DNA of 64,000 nt, from NCBI GenBank assembly GCA_016748015.1, contig JAAOMT010000299.1:600180-664179 (forward strand), given 5' to 3'. Made by a program: the position numbers and the translations under genes. Shown here in pieces: positions 45,231-57,002 of this stretch. Source of the DNA: Geosiphon pyriformis (lineage: Eukaryota > Glomeromycota > Glomeromycetes > Archaeosporales > Geosiphonaceae). Positions within the stretch are counted from its first letter, which is position 1; each line of letters begins with the position of its first letter. Below the pieces are notes generated by a model. It saw only the letters and a list, made by a program, of their open reading frames with translations. It did not search any database and was not told where the DNA came from.

Positions 45231-46992
45231 ATAATGTATAGTACATCCAACTTCAAAATAGAACAGAACATGGCCAATAATAATACTTGGAAAATAGGGA
45301 CTATTAATGTTAGAGGACTTAACAATCCTGGCAAAGCTGAAGAGGTACTACAATGGATTAAGGATGAACAATTTGATTTTGTGGTTATTACAGAAACTAA
45401 ACTGACCCCAGTCAAAAAAAAAAGAGTGTTTTTGGTACTAAGGAATATCATGCCTTTTGGGAGTCAAGCACTGAGAAACAAATGGGAACTGGGGTGAACA
45501 TACTGGTTAGAAAATGTTGGACTCACCATGTGGAGGTAATTAGGAGTTATTATGGGAAATTATTGCATCTGGTACTGAGATTTAGGGGTAAAATAAGTAT
45601 ACACATAGTTGGATTGTACATGCCTGCATCAAAATCACCTACTAAAAAGACAGTTGCAAAAGAAATTAGAAAACTTATAGCAGACATTGTACAAAACAAA
45701 AAAATTGTCATAGTGGCAGGTGATTTAAATAAAAATCTAACATCCAAATCACTTGAAGAGACAATCGCCACAAACAAAAAAAAAATGTCCTACTGCAACA
45801 TTGCTGCAACAAATAAATCTGGTAGATATACATGGAATATATGCACTAAACAATTCAGATAATACATGGACAGCAAATGGAGTACAAAGGAGACTGGATT
45901 ATGTGTTTACTGATGTTATTACAGCCTTACTGGTCACAAACATTGGGGTGATTAATGTCAATAAATCATTTAGCACTGATCACAAAGCAGTAGTAACAAT
46001 TATCTGATCTGACAGAATCTTGGCAGGCACTAAAAAATCTAGATTTAGGAGAAAAAAGTGTAGCACAACTATAATTGATGTTAAAAAAGCATCTGGAGTC
46101 CAATGGGAGATCTATGCTAAAGAAACTAATCGACTAACAAATAAAGCACAAAGAAAATCAATGGATAACAGCAATAATGATCTAAACCAGATGTGGCTTA
46201 CAATCAAGGAGACTGTGTTACAAGCTGCTGAGTGCTTACCAAAAAGGAAAGTGGGAGCCCAATCTGCACACACAAAAAAAGAATGCATAAATCACAAGCT
46301 TGTTAAGATTGTTACTGATATAATCAAACAAATAAGAGTAAACAATGCAGATATGCATAATAACAATGTTATGCAGCTATTGGCCAAATAAAAACAATTG
46401 AAACCTAAAACAGCTACTGCATATTTGATGATTTTCCCAAAAGACAAGCTTATTGTTGAATTACTAAGCATCAAAAAAGAATACAGATCTATACTGCGTG
46501 CTAGAATCAGGTTACAACAACAAAGACAGATAATGAACAATATCATCAAAAGACAACAGAACTTTGAGCTAAGCAAAGGAGCAATGATCAAAAGCATTAT
46601 GAACAGGAAAAAGCAAAGGATAGTATTGGACTATGTTATAAAAGAAGGCAAATTTTATGATGATCCTAATAAAATCAAAAAGCTAGTAAACAAAAAAGCT
46701 CAAGGATAGACTAAGACAAGAATTTTTGAACCTGAACTATGGAGAAGTTGGGAATACAGGTTTAAGCCAATTGAAAACATCTCAGATAATGCCTTTGATA
46801 GTGTGATGGCTGAAATAACAATAGAAGAATTTGACCACACATTAAGCCACACATTTCATAACAAAGCCCCTAGCCCATCAGGCATACAAGCTGAACTGTA
46901 GAGGAAGTTTGGTCTTAACACCAAGTCTAAACTGAGAGCATTGCTTAATGCTTATATAGAAGCAGCAAACATGCCTAAGGAGTGGAAAATAG
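45231..46992 (+). pseudogene. LINE-B copy 2 ORF2, endonuclease and start of RT
   Basis: An ATG near 45236 begins MYSTSNFKIEQN. Endonuclease motifs are WKIGTINVRGLNNPG, FVVITETKLTP (metal-binding Glu kept), HIVGLYMPAS, VAGDLNKNL (Asp-Leu-Asn), RLDYVFTDV and STDHKAVVTI, spread over three frames because of indels at about 45480 and 45780. From 46020 the linker and RT fingers follow (KKECINHKLVKIVTDIIKQ, KAPSPSGIQAEL), with stops at about 46389, 46707 and 46898. The Gy-A copy 2 LTR cuts it at 46993. Confidence 0.85.
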
Positions 46993-47706
46993 TATTACAG
47001 GTTGGAATAACAAGCTAACGGATAGCAAGGGAGAACAGGATTGTAAGATAATGAAAATAATCAAAGAGAAATTCAACTTTAAAGAGTGAATTGAATGAGT
47101 ATGAATTCAATGTGCAAGATCAGTCTCATAAAATATCTCAGTTGCTATTCTTTTCAAAGGTAACTGGGGAATCTGAAGGTAGAGAGATAGTCCATACTGT
47201 CAATAATTGATCACCACTGGTATAATTTTATGCCTTATGTCGGCACTCTTAGAATTCAATATCAGATATCAACTTGTGCTTTTCAGTCACGCTTATTCAA
47301 ATAATCTTCAAATACTACAATTATATACATTAGGAAAAGGCCAACAAGTAATTTTTTATTCAGATACTTGAAGATAGGAAAAGAGAAATTAGTAATAAGA
47401 GAAGAATTGAGATAAAAGTTGTTATTTTATTTATTCTTGATTATTCAAATGCTTGTTATTACATACTTTTCTATAGCTAAGAGATTCATTGCTTATATAG
47501 CTATCAAAAGTGGTCAATGATCAGATCAACGATCAGGTCAATGATCAGATTATTGATTAAGTCAACAGTTAGGTCAACGATTAGGTCATTGATCAGGTTA
47601 ATGATCAGGTCAATGATCACTATCTAAAAATAGAGTGGCTAAATATATGACATTAGTGGCTAATACATGTGATAACTAATAAAAACTATGAGTTTCAACC
47701 ATAACA
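46993..47706 (-). repeat. Gy-A copy 2 3' LTR (714 bp)
   Basis: The left end is decayed (TATTACAG for TGTTATGG); the right end is CCATAACA. It carries the longest 12-bp array (8.75 copies, 47516-47620). Confidence 0.88.
47516..47620 (-). repeat. 12-bp tandem repeat in Gy-A copy 2 3' LTR, 8.75 copies
   Basis: 105 nt of units such as AATGATCAGGTC (plus strand), the reverse complement of the unit in Gy-A copy 1. It lies just upstream of the TATA-like TATATAG (about 47493-47500, minus-strand orientation). Confidence 0.88.
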
Positions 47707-48801
47707 ATGGTACTTGGCTTTCTTGCCAGGTTTTTGGTCAAAGGTTTTTCTAAGGATATCATAGTAGGGCCAGCAGATCAGCTTGCCATTTACAATGATT
47801 CCTTCTCTGTCAGCTTTGACATTGTCCAATGGTCTGCCATTGCTGATAAAAGTGGTATAGGCAAGTTCAGCAGTTTCTTATTGTTCTTCTTGTTTTTCTT
47901 CTTTATCACTCTCTTCATCATCTGATTCCTCTGATTGTTCTTCTTCCTGGTTCTGCTTGGATACTGGAGGAATTGTTCAATGGTGGCACTTAACCACAAT
48001 GGGTTTTTCACCACATCTGATGGTTAGTTCACAAAGTTCATAGTTGAGTAAGGCTTTTGCTTTCTTGAGCCACTCATTGCCAACAATAATGGTGTACTCT
48101 TTTACTTCAGATAATTCTATGTCAGTTTCAATGCTGATGCCATTAATGCGAACAGGAATAGCTTTGGTTATACCAAGCTCTTTTTTTTTGTCACCGTGTA
48201 CATTGGTCATTGGTCTAGTTGAGGGTTCATCAATCTTTCTTCCAATGGCTTCCAGAAAATGTTTGGCAATGATGCTAACAAATAACCCACTATTCAGAAT
48301 CAAATCAATAAAGTAACCAGCCACTTGTGCTTTACAAATTAGAGGAGTGACATTGCTATTGTCAGCAAGTCCAGCTTGGCGAGGGTGCTTGTTAGTCTTT
48401 GGTGTTTTCTTCTTAGGAATTAAGAATTTACGAAGATCTTTTCTGAACTGTGGATGGGTCATCAATTAGCCAAAAGTAATATAAGCTAGGGTTTCCATGA
48501 GATCTTTTACAACAGAATATGGACCAGATTTTTGTACAATTTCTGGGGGTTCTAACTTTGGAGGATTTTTAAACACTTTAGCCTTTGGTGGCTCTTTGTT
48601 ATCAGCAGTTGATATGGATGCTTTGTTTAGATCTAGAATAAAATCAACCTTGGCTTTCTTCTTTTTTCTTGTTGTTTCTGAGATGTTAATTGCTAGTTTA
48701 TCCATGTCATGGTTATTATCAGTTAAATTAAAAGCATAAAAGGGGTTTTCTTCTGGTTGGCTTGTACTCTCACCCTTTGGAGGTGCACCTACCAGTTTAA
48801 A
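47707..48801 (-). pseudogene. Gy-A copy 2 protease region
   Basis: The frame enters at the TTTAAAC site (48795-48801) as LVGAPPKGESTSQPEENPFYAF and then MDKLAINISETTRKKKKAK, open without the stop seen in copy 1. The protease motif reads LILNSGLFVSIIAKHFL: Asp to Asn at the catalytic position. A TAG near 48466 and a small shift near 47980 interrupt. An acidic tail precedes KAKY, where the deletion joins the LTR. Confidence 0.85.
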
Positions 48802-50342
48802 GGCTGATAAACAGTGGCTTCAACTAAGGGATCCTCTCCAAAGAAATTAATGTTGGCATGATTAGATCTTTGATTGAGGGCATTGTTGTTAATGGGTCTG
48901 TTGTTTTGATTATTATTCTTTTTGGGAGCTGGAGGGGGTAAAAGAGGATTGTTGCAATTTCTTGAGAAATGTCCAGTTAATCTACAATGATAACACACAG
49001 GTGGGCCACGATTTTGTTGTCTTTGATAAGGTGGTTGCTGAGGCTGATTGAAGCGTGGCTCAAATCTGGGTCTTTGGGGTTGCTGATTATCTCTGACTGC
49101 TTGGGCTAATGGTTCTAATAGCCAAGCAAAATTTGCTGTGAGTCTATCTATTAACTGTTCATTTGGGTCTTGAGTTTGGGTGGCAAAAGAAGTAGCAGTC
49201 ATTTGGAGAACAGGAGCCATAACAGGAGCAGAAGCAAAAATTGAAAGTGTAGATCCAAGATGCATTCTTTGATTGTCTTCTATTTGCTGGGCAAGTTCAA
49301 TGGCCATATCTATTGTGGGATTATCTTTCAGGGCCAGAAGGGGCCAAAGAGCATATGAGAAATCAGTTCTCAATCTTTTTGTAAAGGAATGAATCTTTTG
49401 CTCTTCTGTCTAATTTTTACCAGAGTCTACACATTTGATTAGTTTTCTGATTGCTTTAACATATTCAGTCACGACTTCACCAGGACCTTGGGTTCTCCTT
49501 TCTAATTCCATACACCATTTAGAGATTAAAATAGGAGTTCTGAATTTCATTTCAAATCAGGTAGTAAATGAGGTGTTATCTTCTCCAGCATTTGCCAGTG
49601 TCCACCTAATAATTCTTTGCTGGGCATTGACATTGGTTTCTTGAGAAAACCAAGTAGCAGGAGAGCCTTGAAGATAACCACCAACAATTTGGAATTTGTA
49701 TTCATTATCATATTGGTTTGTAGTGGCAGCTCTTTCAAAATCATCCAGCCATTCAATTGGATCTTGTGTGTTACCTTTGAATAGTGGTAGTGGAGTATTA
49801 TTTCTTCTTCCCAAGGCAGTTTGTATACCTTGGAGGGTGATCAAAATGTTTTGTTGCATAGGGTTTTGGGCCATTGGTTCAGGAGTAACTGTTTGTGTGG
49901 AATGTTCTGATTCACTTGAGAAGAGATCAAAAACAGGAGCAGTTTGGTAACTTTTTTCTTCTATTTCAAGGAGAGTTTCAACTGATTGATGAATAATAAT
50001 CCAAATATGGATTTGATAATTCAGATAATCAAAATCAGGGAGCTGTTGTTCAAAGATTATTGAGTATAAAAGTTGGTTGATGCTATTGTTTCTTTCTTTA
50101 AAGTTATCTTCAAAATAAGCTTAGTCAAAGTAATAGGTTGTATAAGCTGTGTAGGTTTCAGCTGAATGCTCATTTAGAAACCAGTTCCAAAAGTTTTGGA
50201 ATTGTCTGCTGGATTGTTCTTCAAGGGGAAAACAAATCAAACAGAAGGGCAAAGGATTGAGTTCAATAAAGTCTAGATTGTTTCTGTTGTGTGCTTCAAA
50301 GTGTTCTTCTGATTGTTGTGGCAGGTATGAATAATCACTCAT
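48789..50342 (-). pseudogene. Gy-A copy 2 gag
   Basis: The ATG at 50342 starts MSDYSYLPQQSEEHFEAHN. Open stretches cover the N-terminus (50121-50342), the capsid (49557-49874: PIEWLDDFERAAT, VGGYLQGSPATWFSQET) and the C-terminal part with the zinc knuckle (48789-49373: CYHCRLTGHFSRNC). It is the best-preserved gag here and shows that gag in copy 1 was continuous across the Gy-B site. It ends PLNW-TAG. Stops remain at about 50119, 49556 and 49410. Confidence 0.88.
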
Positions 50343-50394
50343 ACAATAGGAAACAAAGTGGATTTTGACAACCTTACAGGGAGCACCACTTTTA

Positions 50395-51046
50395 TGTTAT
50401 GAGTTGGTGTAACAAGCTAATGGATAGCAAGGGAGAACAGGATTGTAGGGTGATGGAAATAATCAAAGGGAATTCAACTTCAAAGAGCGAATTGAATGAG
50501 TATGGATTCAATGTGCAAGATCAGTCTCATAAAATATCTTAGTCACTATTCTTTTCAAAGGTAACTGGGGAATCTGAAGGTAGAGGGATAGTCTGTACTG
50601 TCAACAAATGATCACACTTGGTATAATTCTATGCCTCACATTGGCACTCTTAGAATTCAATATCAAGTATCAGATGTGCTCTTCAGTCACATTTTATTCA
50701 ATAATCTTTAAATGCTACAATTATATACATCAGGAAAAGGCCAACAAGTAATCTTTTATCTTTTAAAATGTTTGGATACTTGAAGGTAGAGAAAGAAAAA
50801 TTAGCAATAAGAAAAGGATTGAGGTGAAAGTTGTTGTTTTATTTATTCTTGATTATTTAAATGCTTGTTATTACATGCTTTTCTACAGCTGAAAGATTCA
50901 TCACTTATATAGCTATCAAAAGTGGTCAATGATCAGGTCAACAACTAGGTCAATGATCATTATCTAAAAATAGAGTGACTAATTATGTGACATTAGTGGC
51001 TGATACATGTGATAATTAATATAAACTATGAGATTCAACCATAACA
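50395..51046 (-). repeat. Gy-A copy 2 5' LTR (652 bp)
   Basis: TGTTATGAG...CCATAACA, followed on its gag side by the PBS (TGGTGCTCCCTGTAAGG, about 50373-50388 minus). The 12-bp array has 2.75 copies (50928-50960). Confidence 0.9.
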
Positions 51047-53636
51047 ATAGCACAGGTCATACTGATTCCAAAGCCAAAAGAATGAGGTGGCAATATTGAC
51101 ATCACCAGACTGATCACACTCATTAAAAGCACTAGAAAGATCTTAACAAAGATTTTAACTGCAAGAATATCAAAAGCATGTAAGCTCCACAACATTCTAA
51201 AAAGTTATAACACCTCAGTTTTGAAGAATACATCTATAGCAGTGCCAATTCATGTGATTAATGCTGTTGCTGAGCATGTAAGAGAATTTGACAATGAGGC
51301 TTGGTTTACATTTCAGGACATGAAAAAAGCATATGACTCAATGGGATGAAAACCCATGAAAGCTGCACTAAGGAGGATTAAAATGAACAATAGGTTTACT
51401 GAGCTATTTGGCTTAATGCACAACAATAGAAGTAATAGAATCATAACTGAGTTTGGATTAAGTGACAAATATCAAGTACAAGATGGATTAGATCAAGGAG
51501 AAACAAGCTTACCCATCATGTGGAAGATCTTCTATGACCTCTTACTGTGTGAAGTAAAACAAGCAAATTACCACCAGGGATACCAATTAACAGCTAAATG
51601 GAAAAAGTGGGACAATCAACCAGATACACAATCCTTAATAGCATCAGTAAACCACTTTGCCTTTGTTGATGACACAGTGTGGATAGCTAACTCAAAACAA
51701 GAAATGCAGAGTATTCTGGACACTGCCAGCTCCTTTTTTAGAATGGTAGATATTGAGATCAACTTAGATAAAACTGAAACAATGGTAGTCAGACCCTCCA
51801 AAAGGAAATCATTGTTGGTTGAGCCACTGAAATTTGGGCCAAACAAACAACTCTTAAAATTGTTGGATCCATCTACATGCATCTGATATTTGGAGATGTG
51901 GATCAGAGCAGATAAAAAAAATGAAACTGTGCTGAAAATAATAGGATCCGATATTGAAACAGTGTATGGAATTATTAGGAAGAAACACATCACTGAAAAA
52001 CAGATGATTTACATTTTCAACAGTGTACTCAGTCCTGCAATAGAATTTAGATCTCAATTGACCCATATTCCAAATAGCTGGACCAGAAGATGGACCTCAA
52101 AGATCTTAGCTACTGTAAAGAAGAAGGCAAAACTTTCAGTAGATTTCCCAGCCAGTACCATGCATCACTCATCTTTGTACAACTTGTTCAAAATTGATAA
52201 TATACAAGCAAAAAGCAAGATCACAGATTTGTTGGTTAGATTGAACAGTAATAATATTACTGGAATGGTTTCAAAAATCAGATTAGCCAACTTGCAGGCA
52301 CAAAGATAGTCAGCTTATAGCATACTTAAATATCTCACTAAGGAATGATCTAATTCAGGAGTTAATCTTATAGCAGATAATGGAAGAAAGGAGCATCTCA
52401 TTCAAAAGCTCTAGTAACACACATGGAGTACCTGAATCTTCAAGACCACATGCACACTTAATTGAGACTGTTATAGCTTCAGGTGCAACCTACACTAAAG
52501 TTAGAGACTTACTAAGAAAGGAGAACATTTTGTATTTGTATCAGGTACAGAATATGGATGAATTGCTAATGACATGGATGGACTTCACAAGGAGGTACAG
52601 ACAAAATAACAGTGGTAGAATACCCAGATAGTTTAAAGTACTAGAATCAACAATCATTATAGATGAATACAAGAACATTGATGTAGCCCAATGTGAAGCA
52701 TTGGAGATACACAAATTAGATACCCAAATACCAGATGATCTGGAAACAATGCAAAGAGACTCTATTTACATCCATATTCCTGACACCTTATTACCACAAT
52801 GGAGGAGAGTATGAGAAAAGTTGAGGCTCAGAAAGGAAATAGAGATATCAACAGATGGCTCATTGGTAAAAGCTGGTTCTGTGGAAGCTAGAAGAGCAGC
52901 TGCTTTTGTAATACATAGAATGGAAGCCAGCTATAGTATAGCAGTTAATAGAACATTGTCATCAACAAAAACTGAGGCTAAGGCTGTATTATTGGCTTTG
53001 GAGGCAGTACCATATAAATGCAAACTGATATTAAACACAGATAGTTAAGCAGTAGTATCAATGGCTCAGAAACAGTTGTCTAAAGATTTCCCCTTGTCTA
53101 TTAGGAATCAGCTCAAAACTCCTAACTGGCATACATAGAATGCAATCAAAGCAGTAATAGGTGAAAAAAAGATTGATCTTACCATAAACAAAGTGGCTGC
53201 ACACACTGGAGTATTTGAAAATGAGAAGGCTGATAAACTAGCCAAAGAAGCTACTGCTTTTGACACAGTAGGATGGGCCTACAATGCCAAGAATGTCAGT
53301 TATGTTCTCTTTTGCAGAGAAGTTGAATTGGATTTAAATATTAGACACTTTCTAAGCCAACAGACTGGATAAACAATGACAAAGTCTAGGGGACATTAGG
53401 ACTTTTGAACTGAAAGATAGACTGAGAGTGCACAACCAAGGTTTGGAACTGGAATGGTAAAATGTCTTCAGGCTTTACCTTAGCTGGTTCTTTAGCAATG
53501 CATACATTTATTATGAAATCATTTCATAACATGCTGCCAACAGCAGAGGTGCTGTACAACAGACGTCCTTTGGTGTATCTAAACAATCTTTGTAAGATAT
53601 GTCATATGGAAGTAAAGACCCAGTTGGAAAAACTTT
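51047..53636 (+). pseudogene. LINE-B copy 2 ORF2, RT palm, RNase H and zinc-finger region
   Basis: RT resumes after Gy-A copy 2 with a Q-V-I-L-I-P-K-P-K block, DMKKAYDSMG (motif A), a TGA at a Trp-like position also present in copy 3, QVQDGLDQGE, and the catalytic FAFVDDTVW at about 51655-51690. RNase H (52820-53260): EISTDGSLVKAG, TKTEAKAVLLALE, LILNTDS, KVAAHTGVFENEKADKLA, so Asp, Glu, Asp, His and Asp are all kept. Then MHTFIMKSFHNMLPTAEVLYN and a zinc start CKICHMEVKTQ, where the copy ends at the 5' end of LINE-B copy 3. Several stops and frame changes. Confidence 0.87.
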
Positions 53637-53792
53637 TTTCTCTCTTTGACTACTACCACACAATTTACTATGCCTCAAATTTGAAAAATAAGTTTTTTGC
53701 AAAGAAACTGTTAATTATAATTAATTCCTATTATTATCACAACAAACTTAAAAGTGTCTGATAACAATGTCAACAGTGAAGTGACACTAGTC

Positions 53793-55975
53793 ATGCAAAG
53801 AAGTACAAGTGTAGAGACTATTGATAGTGAATACCAAGTGGAGAGAAACATAATTTCTATCGCTAAAAGAAAAAGTGTAAACAACAATCCACAAAATTCA
53901 TCAACTGTAAAAACTGCAAGACCTATTACACCTCTATTTAGATTTGAAACTACCAATAGACCATTTGGAAGTGTGAACACAAGTAGTAGAGACAATACAC
54001 CCTTTAGAATAGCCAACACATTGAAAAGAACAGCTCCACATAGGAGAGCAACAGACTTTTCTCCAATAACAGCTAACAGATTAGAGGAAAAAGCCAACAA
54101 AAAATACAGACACATTGGAAGAATAAGTGTAAAAGGGCTAACTGAAAGATTCAACCAAATAACTGAAGAGGACCTACCCAAAAACACATCTGTTCAAACC
54201 AATAACTTTGTCTTGTAACCAATGTTCAACAAAGGTGAAAACAGCAACAAATTTCAAATGGAAGCTTGGACTGGGGAAAAGAAAGCCTCAAAGTCCCTGA
54301 AAAAAGTGGATAAACCATCCAAAACACCTAAAAAAGACAAAGAAAGAGCTGCACAAATAGAAGCAGCTTTGAGAAAATGCAATTCTGACATTTTAGACAG
54401 GATCAACAGAGGAAATTTTGCGACAGAGAATGATGAACATATGGACAACCCATTTGATACAAACAAAGATAAGCCTAACTTGGATGATGCTGCAGAAAAC
54501 ATAGAAGATTCTGAATCAAGCCTATTAAGCAGGATGGCTAGTCCAAGTCCAAGCCAATATAGTAGTAAATCTCTTGGCAAAAAACCCATGCTTATGGAAG
54601 CAAACCAAAAGGAAGGATAGAGAATGGTGGTCCATGGGACCAAAAGACATGTACTTTTCATGCAAGCATTAGATGTACCAGAAAAAATCATGAGAAAGAA
54701 AGTGGGGTGGATTTATGATCTCTTGGGAGATGTCAATTACCTCTTGGGGGCTGTAATGGCTAGAAACCAAGATATCAGAATTGATTTTTTCCAAGTGGCT
54801 GGAAGAGACCAAGCCAGAGAAATCCTGACAAATAAGGAAATTGAATCATTTTTGATGGCTACTAATGGTGTCAACAACCAAATGGCTGGTCAAAAAAAAG
54901 TCCTGGTGAGAGATATCCCCTTGGACATCTCAGACAGAGAGGTGGGGGCTGCCATGAAAGAATTTGGGGAGGTTAAGAAAATTCAAATCAGTGTAGCCAG
55001 CAAATGGCAATCAGCAGTGGTTGAATATAACAACCAAGAAGAGGCAACCAGAACTGCAAACCAATAGTCTACCATGGTCAGGAAAGATGCAGTCAGAATC
55101 TACCCAATGATTGGGACCCAAAAGATCATTGAGCAGAGAAAAGCCTGGGAAGCTAAATTGGTAGGCCTACCACAAAACTGTACTGCTCACTACTTGAGCA
55201 CCACTCTGGATCAAATTAAAGCCCGATCTTGTTTCATCCCAAAAACTAGCAAAAATTATACAAGGATGGGCTGTGCTTATGTAGGATTTGACAGTGAAGC
55301 TAGCTGCAACAATGCCACCAAAAAGCCCTTGGTGATTGGTGACACACTGGTCCACTGGATGCCTACTGATGCAAAAAAGTGCCACTTCTGTTATCAGGTG
55401 GGACATCTGGTCTCAAAATATCCAACTCTGCATAAGAAGAAAGAAGGAGATACCAAGAAAGTTACCAGAGGAAAACATCAAGGCCTTTGGTGGAAAATCA
55501 TATGCTGAAATGGCTGCCCTCAGACTGCTCCATAATCGGATCAACACCAATCCAAACAGTACCCAGAAACCTGGTCCACAGGTAAACAATAGAGGAGAAC
55601 AATCAAAGAAAGGAGTCAACCAACCATGGAAGGCTGAAATTAATGAATTAAGACAGCAGATTAATGAAATGGCAAAACTGCTGAGTGCAGTTGCTGCCAA
55701 ACTTGGAAGGAGAGAAAAAAGTAACAATTACTCAACAGCCAAGTAACACCTCAGAGGAAAAAATAGAGATAAAGAATAGGTTACCAAGCCAAAGTACTAC
55801 AGTTAAATCTACCCCAGCAGGGAAAAAAGAGGTGTACAACCCAGAACTAGAAATCAAAGAAATTAAAAAAACATTGGAACCCATTCTGGAGTTATTAAAG
55901 CAAGTGAAAAAACAGGATAGCTGGAGCAGTTCTACTGCTGGAGAATCTAAATCTATGGAAACAAATGATGTGTAG
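53793..55975 (+). pseudogene. LINE-B copy 3 ORF1, RRM and CCHC nucleic-acid-binding protein
   Basis: One frame runs from an ATG at 53793 with stops only at 54216, 54618 and 55065 until a shift near 55440; the last part (to TAG 55973-55975) is in other frames. Parts in order: Thr/Arg-rich basic N-terminus (RRATDFSPITANRLEEK), acidic linker, an RRM (KKVLVRDIPLDISDREVG ... FGEVKKIQISV ... VVEYNNQEEA), a second RRM-like part (AKLVGLPQNC...GCAYVGFDSEA), a CCHC knuckle whose last Cys is Tyr (CHFCYQVGHLVSKY), and a coiled coil (EINELRQQINEMAKLL; ELEIKEIKKTLEPILELLKQ). It likely packages LINE RNA. Confidence 0.82.
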
Positions 55976-56681
55976 CACATCTGATTCCAACATAGAACAG
56001 AACTACTCCAATAACAACACTTGGAAAATTGGTACTGTTAATGTTAGAGGACTGAATAATTCTGGTAAAGCTGAAGAGATGCTACATTGGGTTATTGATG
56101 AACAATTTGACTTTGTGATTGTTACAGAAACTAAACTGACTCCAACAAAAGAAAAGGGTGTATTTTTTGGTTCTGAAGAATATTATGCCTTTTGGAAGTC
56201 AAGTGCAGAGAAACAAATGGGAACTGGTGTTGGCATACTGGTCAAAAAATGTTGGATACACCATGTTGAAACAATCAAGGGATATCAAGGAAGACTGTTA
56301 CATTTGGGGTTGAAATTTAGAGGAAAAATTAGTGTGCACATAGTAGGGCTGTACATGCCTGCTTCCAAATTGCCTATTGAGAGAGCAGTGGCTAAAGAAA
56401 TCAGAAAACTTTTGAGGGACATTGTGCAAAACAAAGAGATAATCATAGTTACAGGTGATTTGAATGAAGATCTGTCATCCAAATCACTTGAAAAAACATA
56501 TGTTACAAATAAAGTCAAAGCTTGTCCCACTGCTGCAACATTACAACAGATAAATTTAGTGAATATGCATAAGATGTATGCAACAAACAATCCAGAAAAG
56601 ACATGGGCATCTAATGGAGTACAAAAAAGATTGGATTATGTGTTTACTGATGCAGTTACAGCCTCACATTGGGGTGATTGA
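55965..56681 (+). pseudogene. LINE-B copy 3 ORF2, endonuclease domain
   Basis: An ATG at 55965 (or 55968) overlaps the ORF1 stop by about 10 nt. Motifs: WKIGTVNVRGLNNSG, FVIVTETKLTPTKEKG (Glu kept), GTGVGILVKKCW, HIVGLYMPAS, VTGDLNEDLSSKS (Asp, Asn kept) and KRLDYVFTDAV. It ends early at a TGA after a small deletion just before the S-T-D-H block, which is still readable at about 56695-56715. This is the best-preserved endonuclease in the window. Confidence 0.87.
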
Positions 56682-57002
56682 TGTCAATGAATCATTTAGC
56701 ACTGATCACAAAGCAGTAGTCACAATTATTTGATCCAACAGGATCTTGGCAGGCAATAAAAAATCTAGATCAGAAAGAAAGAAGAGTAGCACAACTATGA
56801 TTGATGTTAAAAAAGCATCTGGAATGCAATGGGAGATCTATGCAAAAGAAACTGATTGATTGACAGATGAAGTACAAAGAAAATCAGTAGATAACAGCTA
56901 AACCTGATGTGGCTTACAATTAAGGAGACTGTATTACAAGCTGCTGATTGCCTACCAAAGAAGAAAGTAGGAGCCTGATCTGCACACACAAAGAAAGAAT
57001 GC

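Larger units (their letters stand above)
46993..51046 (-). mobile_element. Gy-A copy 2, internally deleted (gag-protease only)
   Basis: LTRs at 46993-47706 and 50395-51046 are flanked by atag (46989-46992 and 51047-51050). The internal part holds gag (50342 down to 48789) and protease (to 47707), then joins the LTR directly: the bases after the KKAKYH codons are the LTR start. RT, RNase H, integrase, ORF3 and the polypurine tract, about 3.6 kb in copy 3, are missing. It could move only if supplied in trans, and without a polypurine tract probably not at all. Confidence 0.9.
45155..53636 (+). mobile_element. LINE-B copy 2, interrupted by Gy-A copy 2
   Basis: It starts abruptly at the end of ORF1 (QVEKQDN-like segment equivalent to 55903 in copy 3) next to the Gy-A copy 1 3' LTR, and ends inside the zinc-finger region where LINE-B copy 3 begins. 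Gy-A copy 2 (46993-51046) splits the RT domain with a 4-bp target duplication atag. The ORF1 stop and ORF2 start overlap as in copy 3. Confidence 0.85.

Noticed and set aside
47516-47620. CRISPR-like array
   Set aside because: Units are 12 bp and directly abutting with no spacers; it is a minisatellite inside an LTR of a eukaryotic element.
54254-55727. Long minus-strand open frames opposite LINE-B ORF1
   Set aside because: They are antisense shadows of ORF1, with Leu/Ser-rich translations and no motif.
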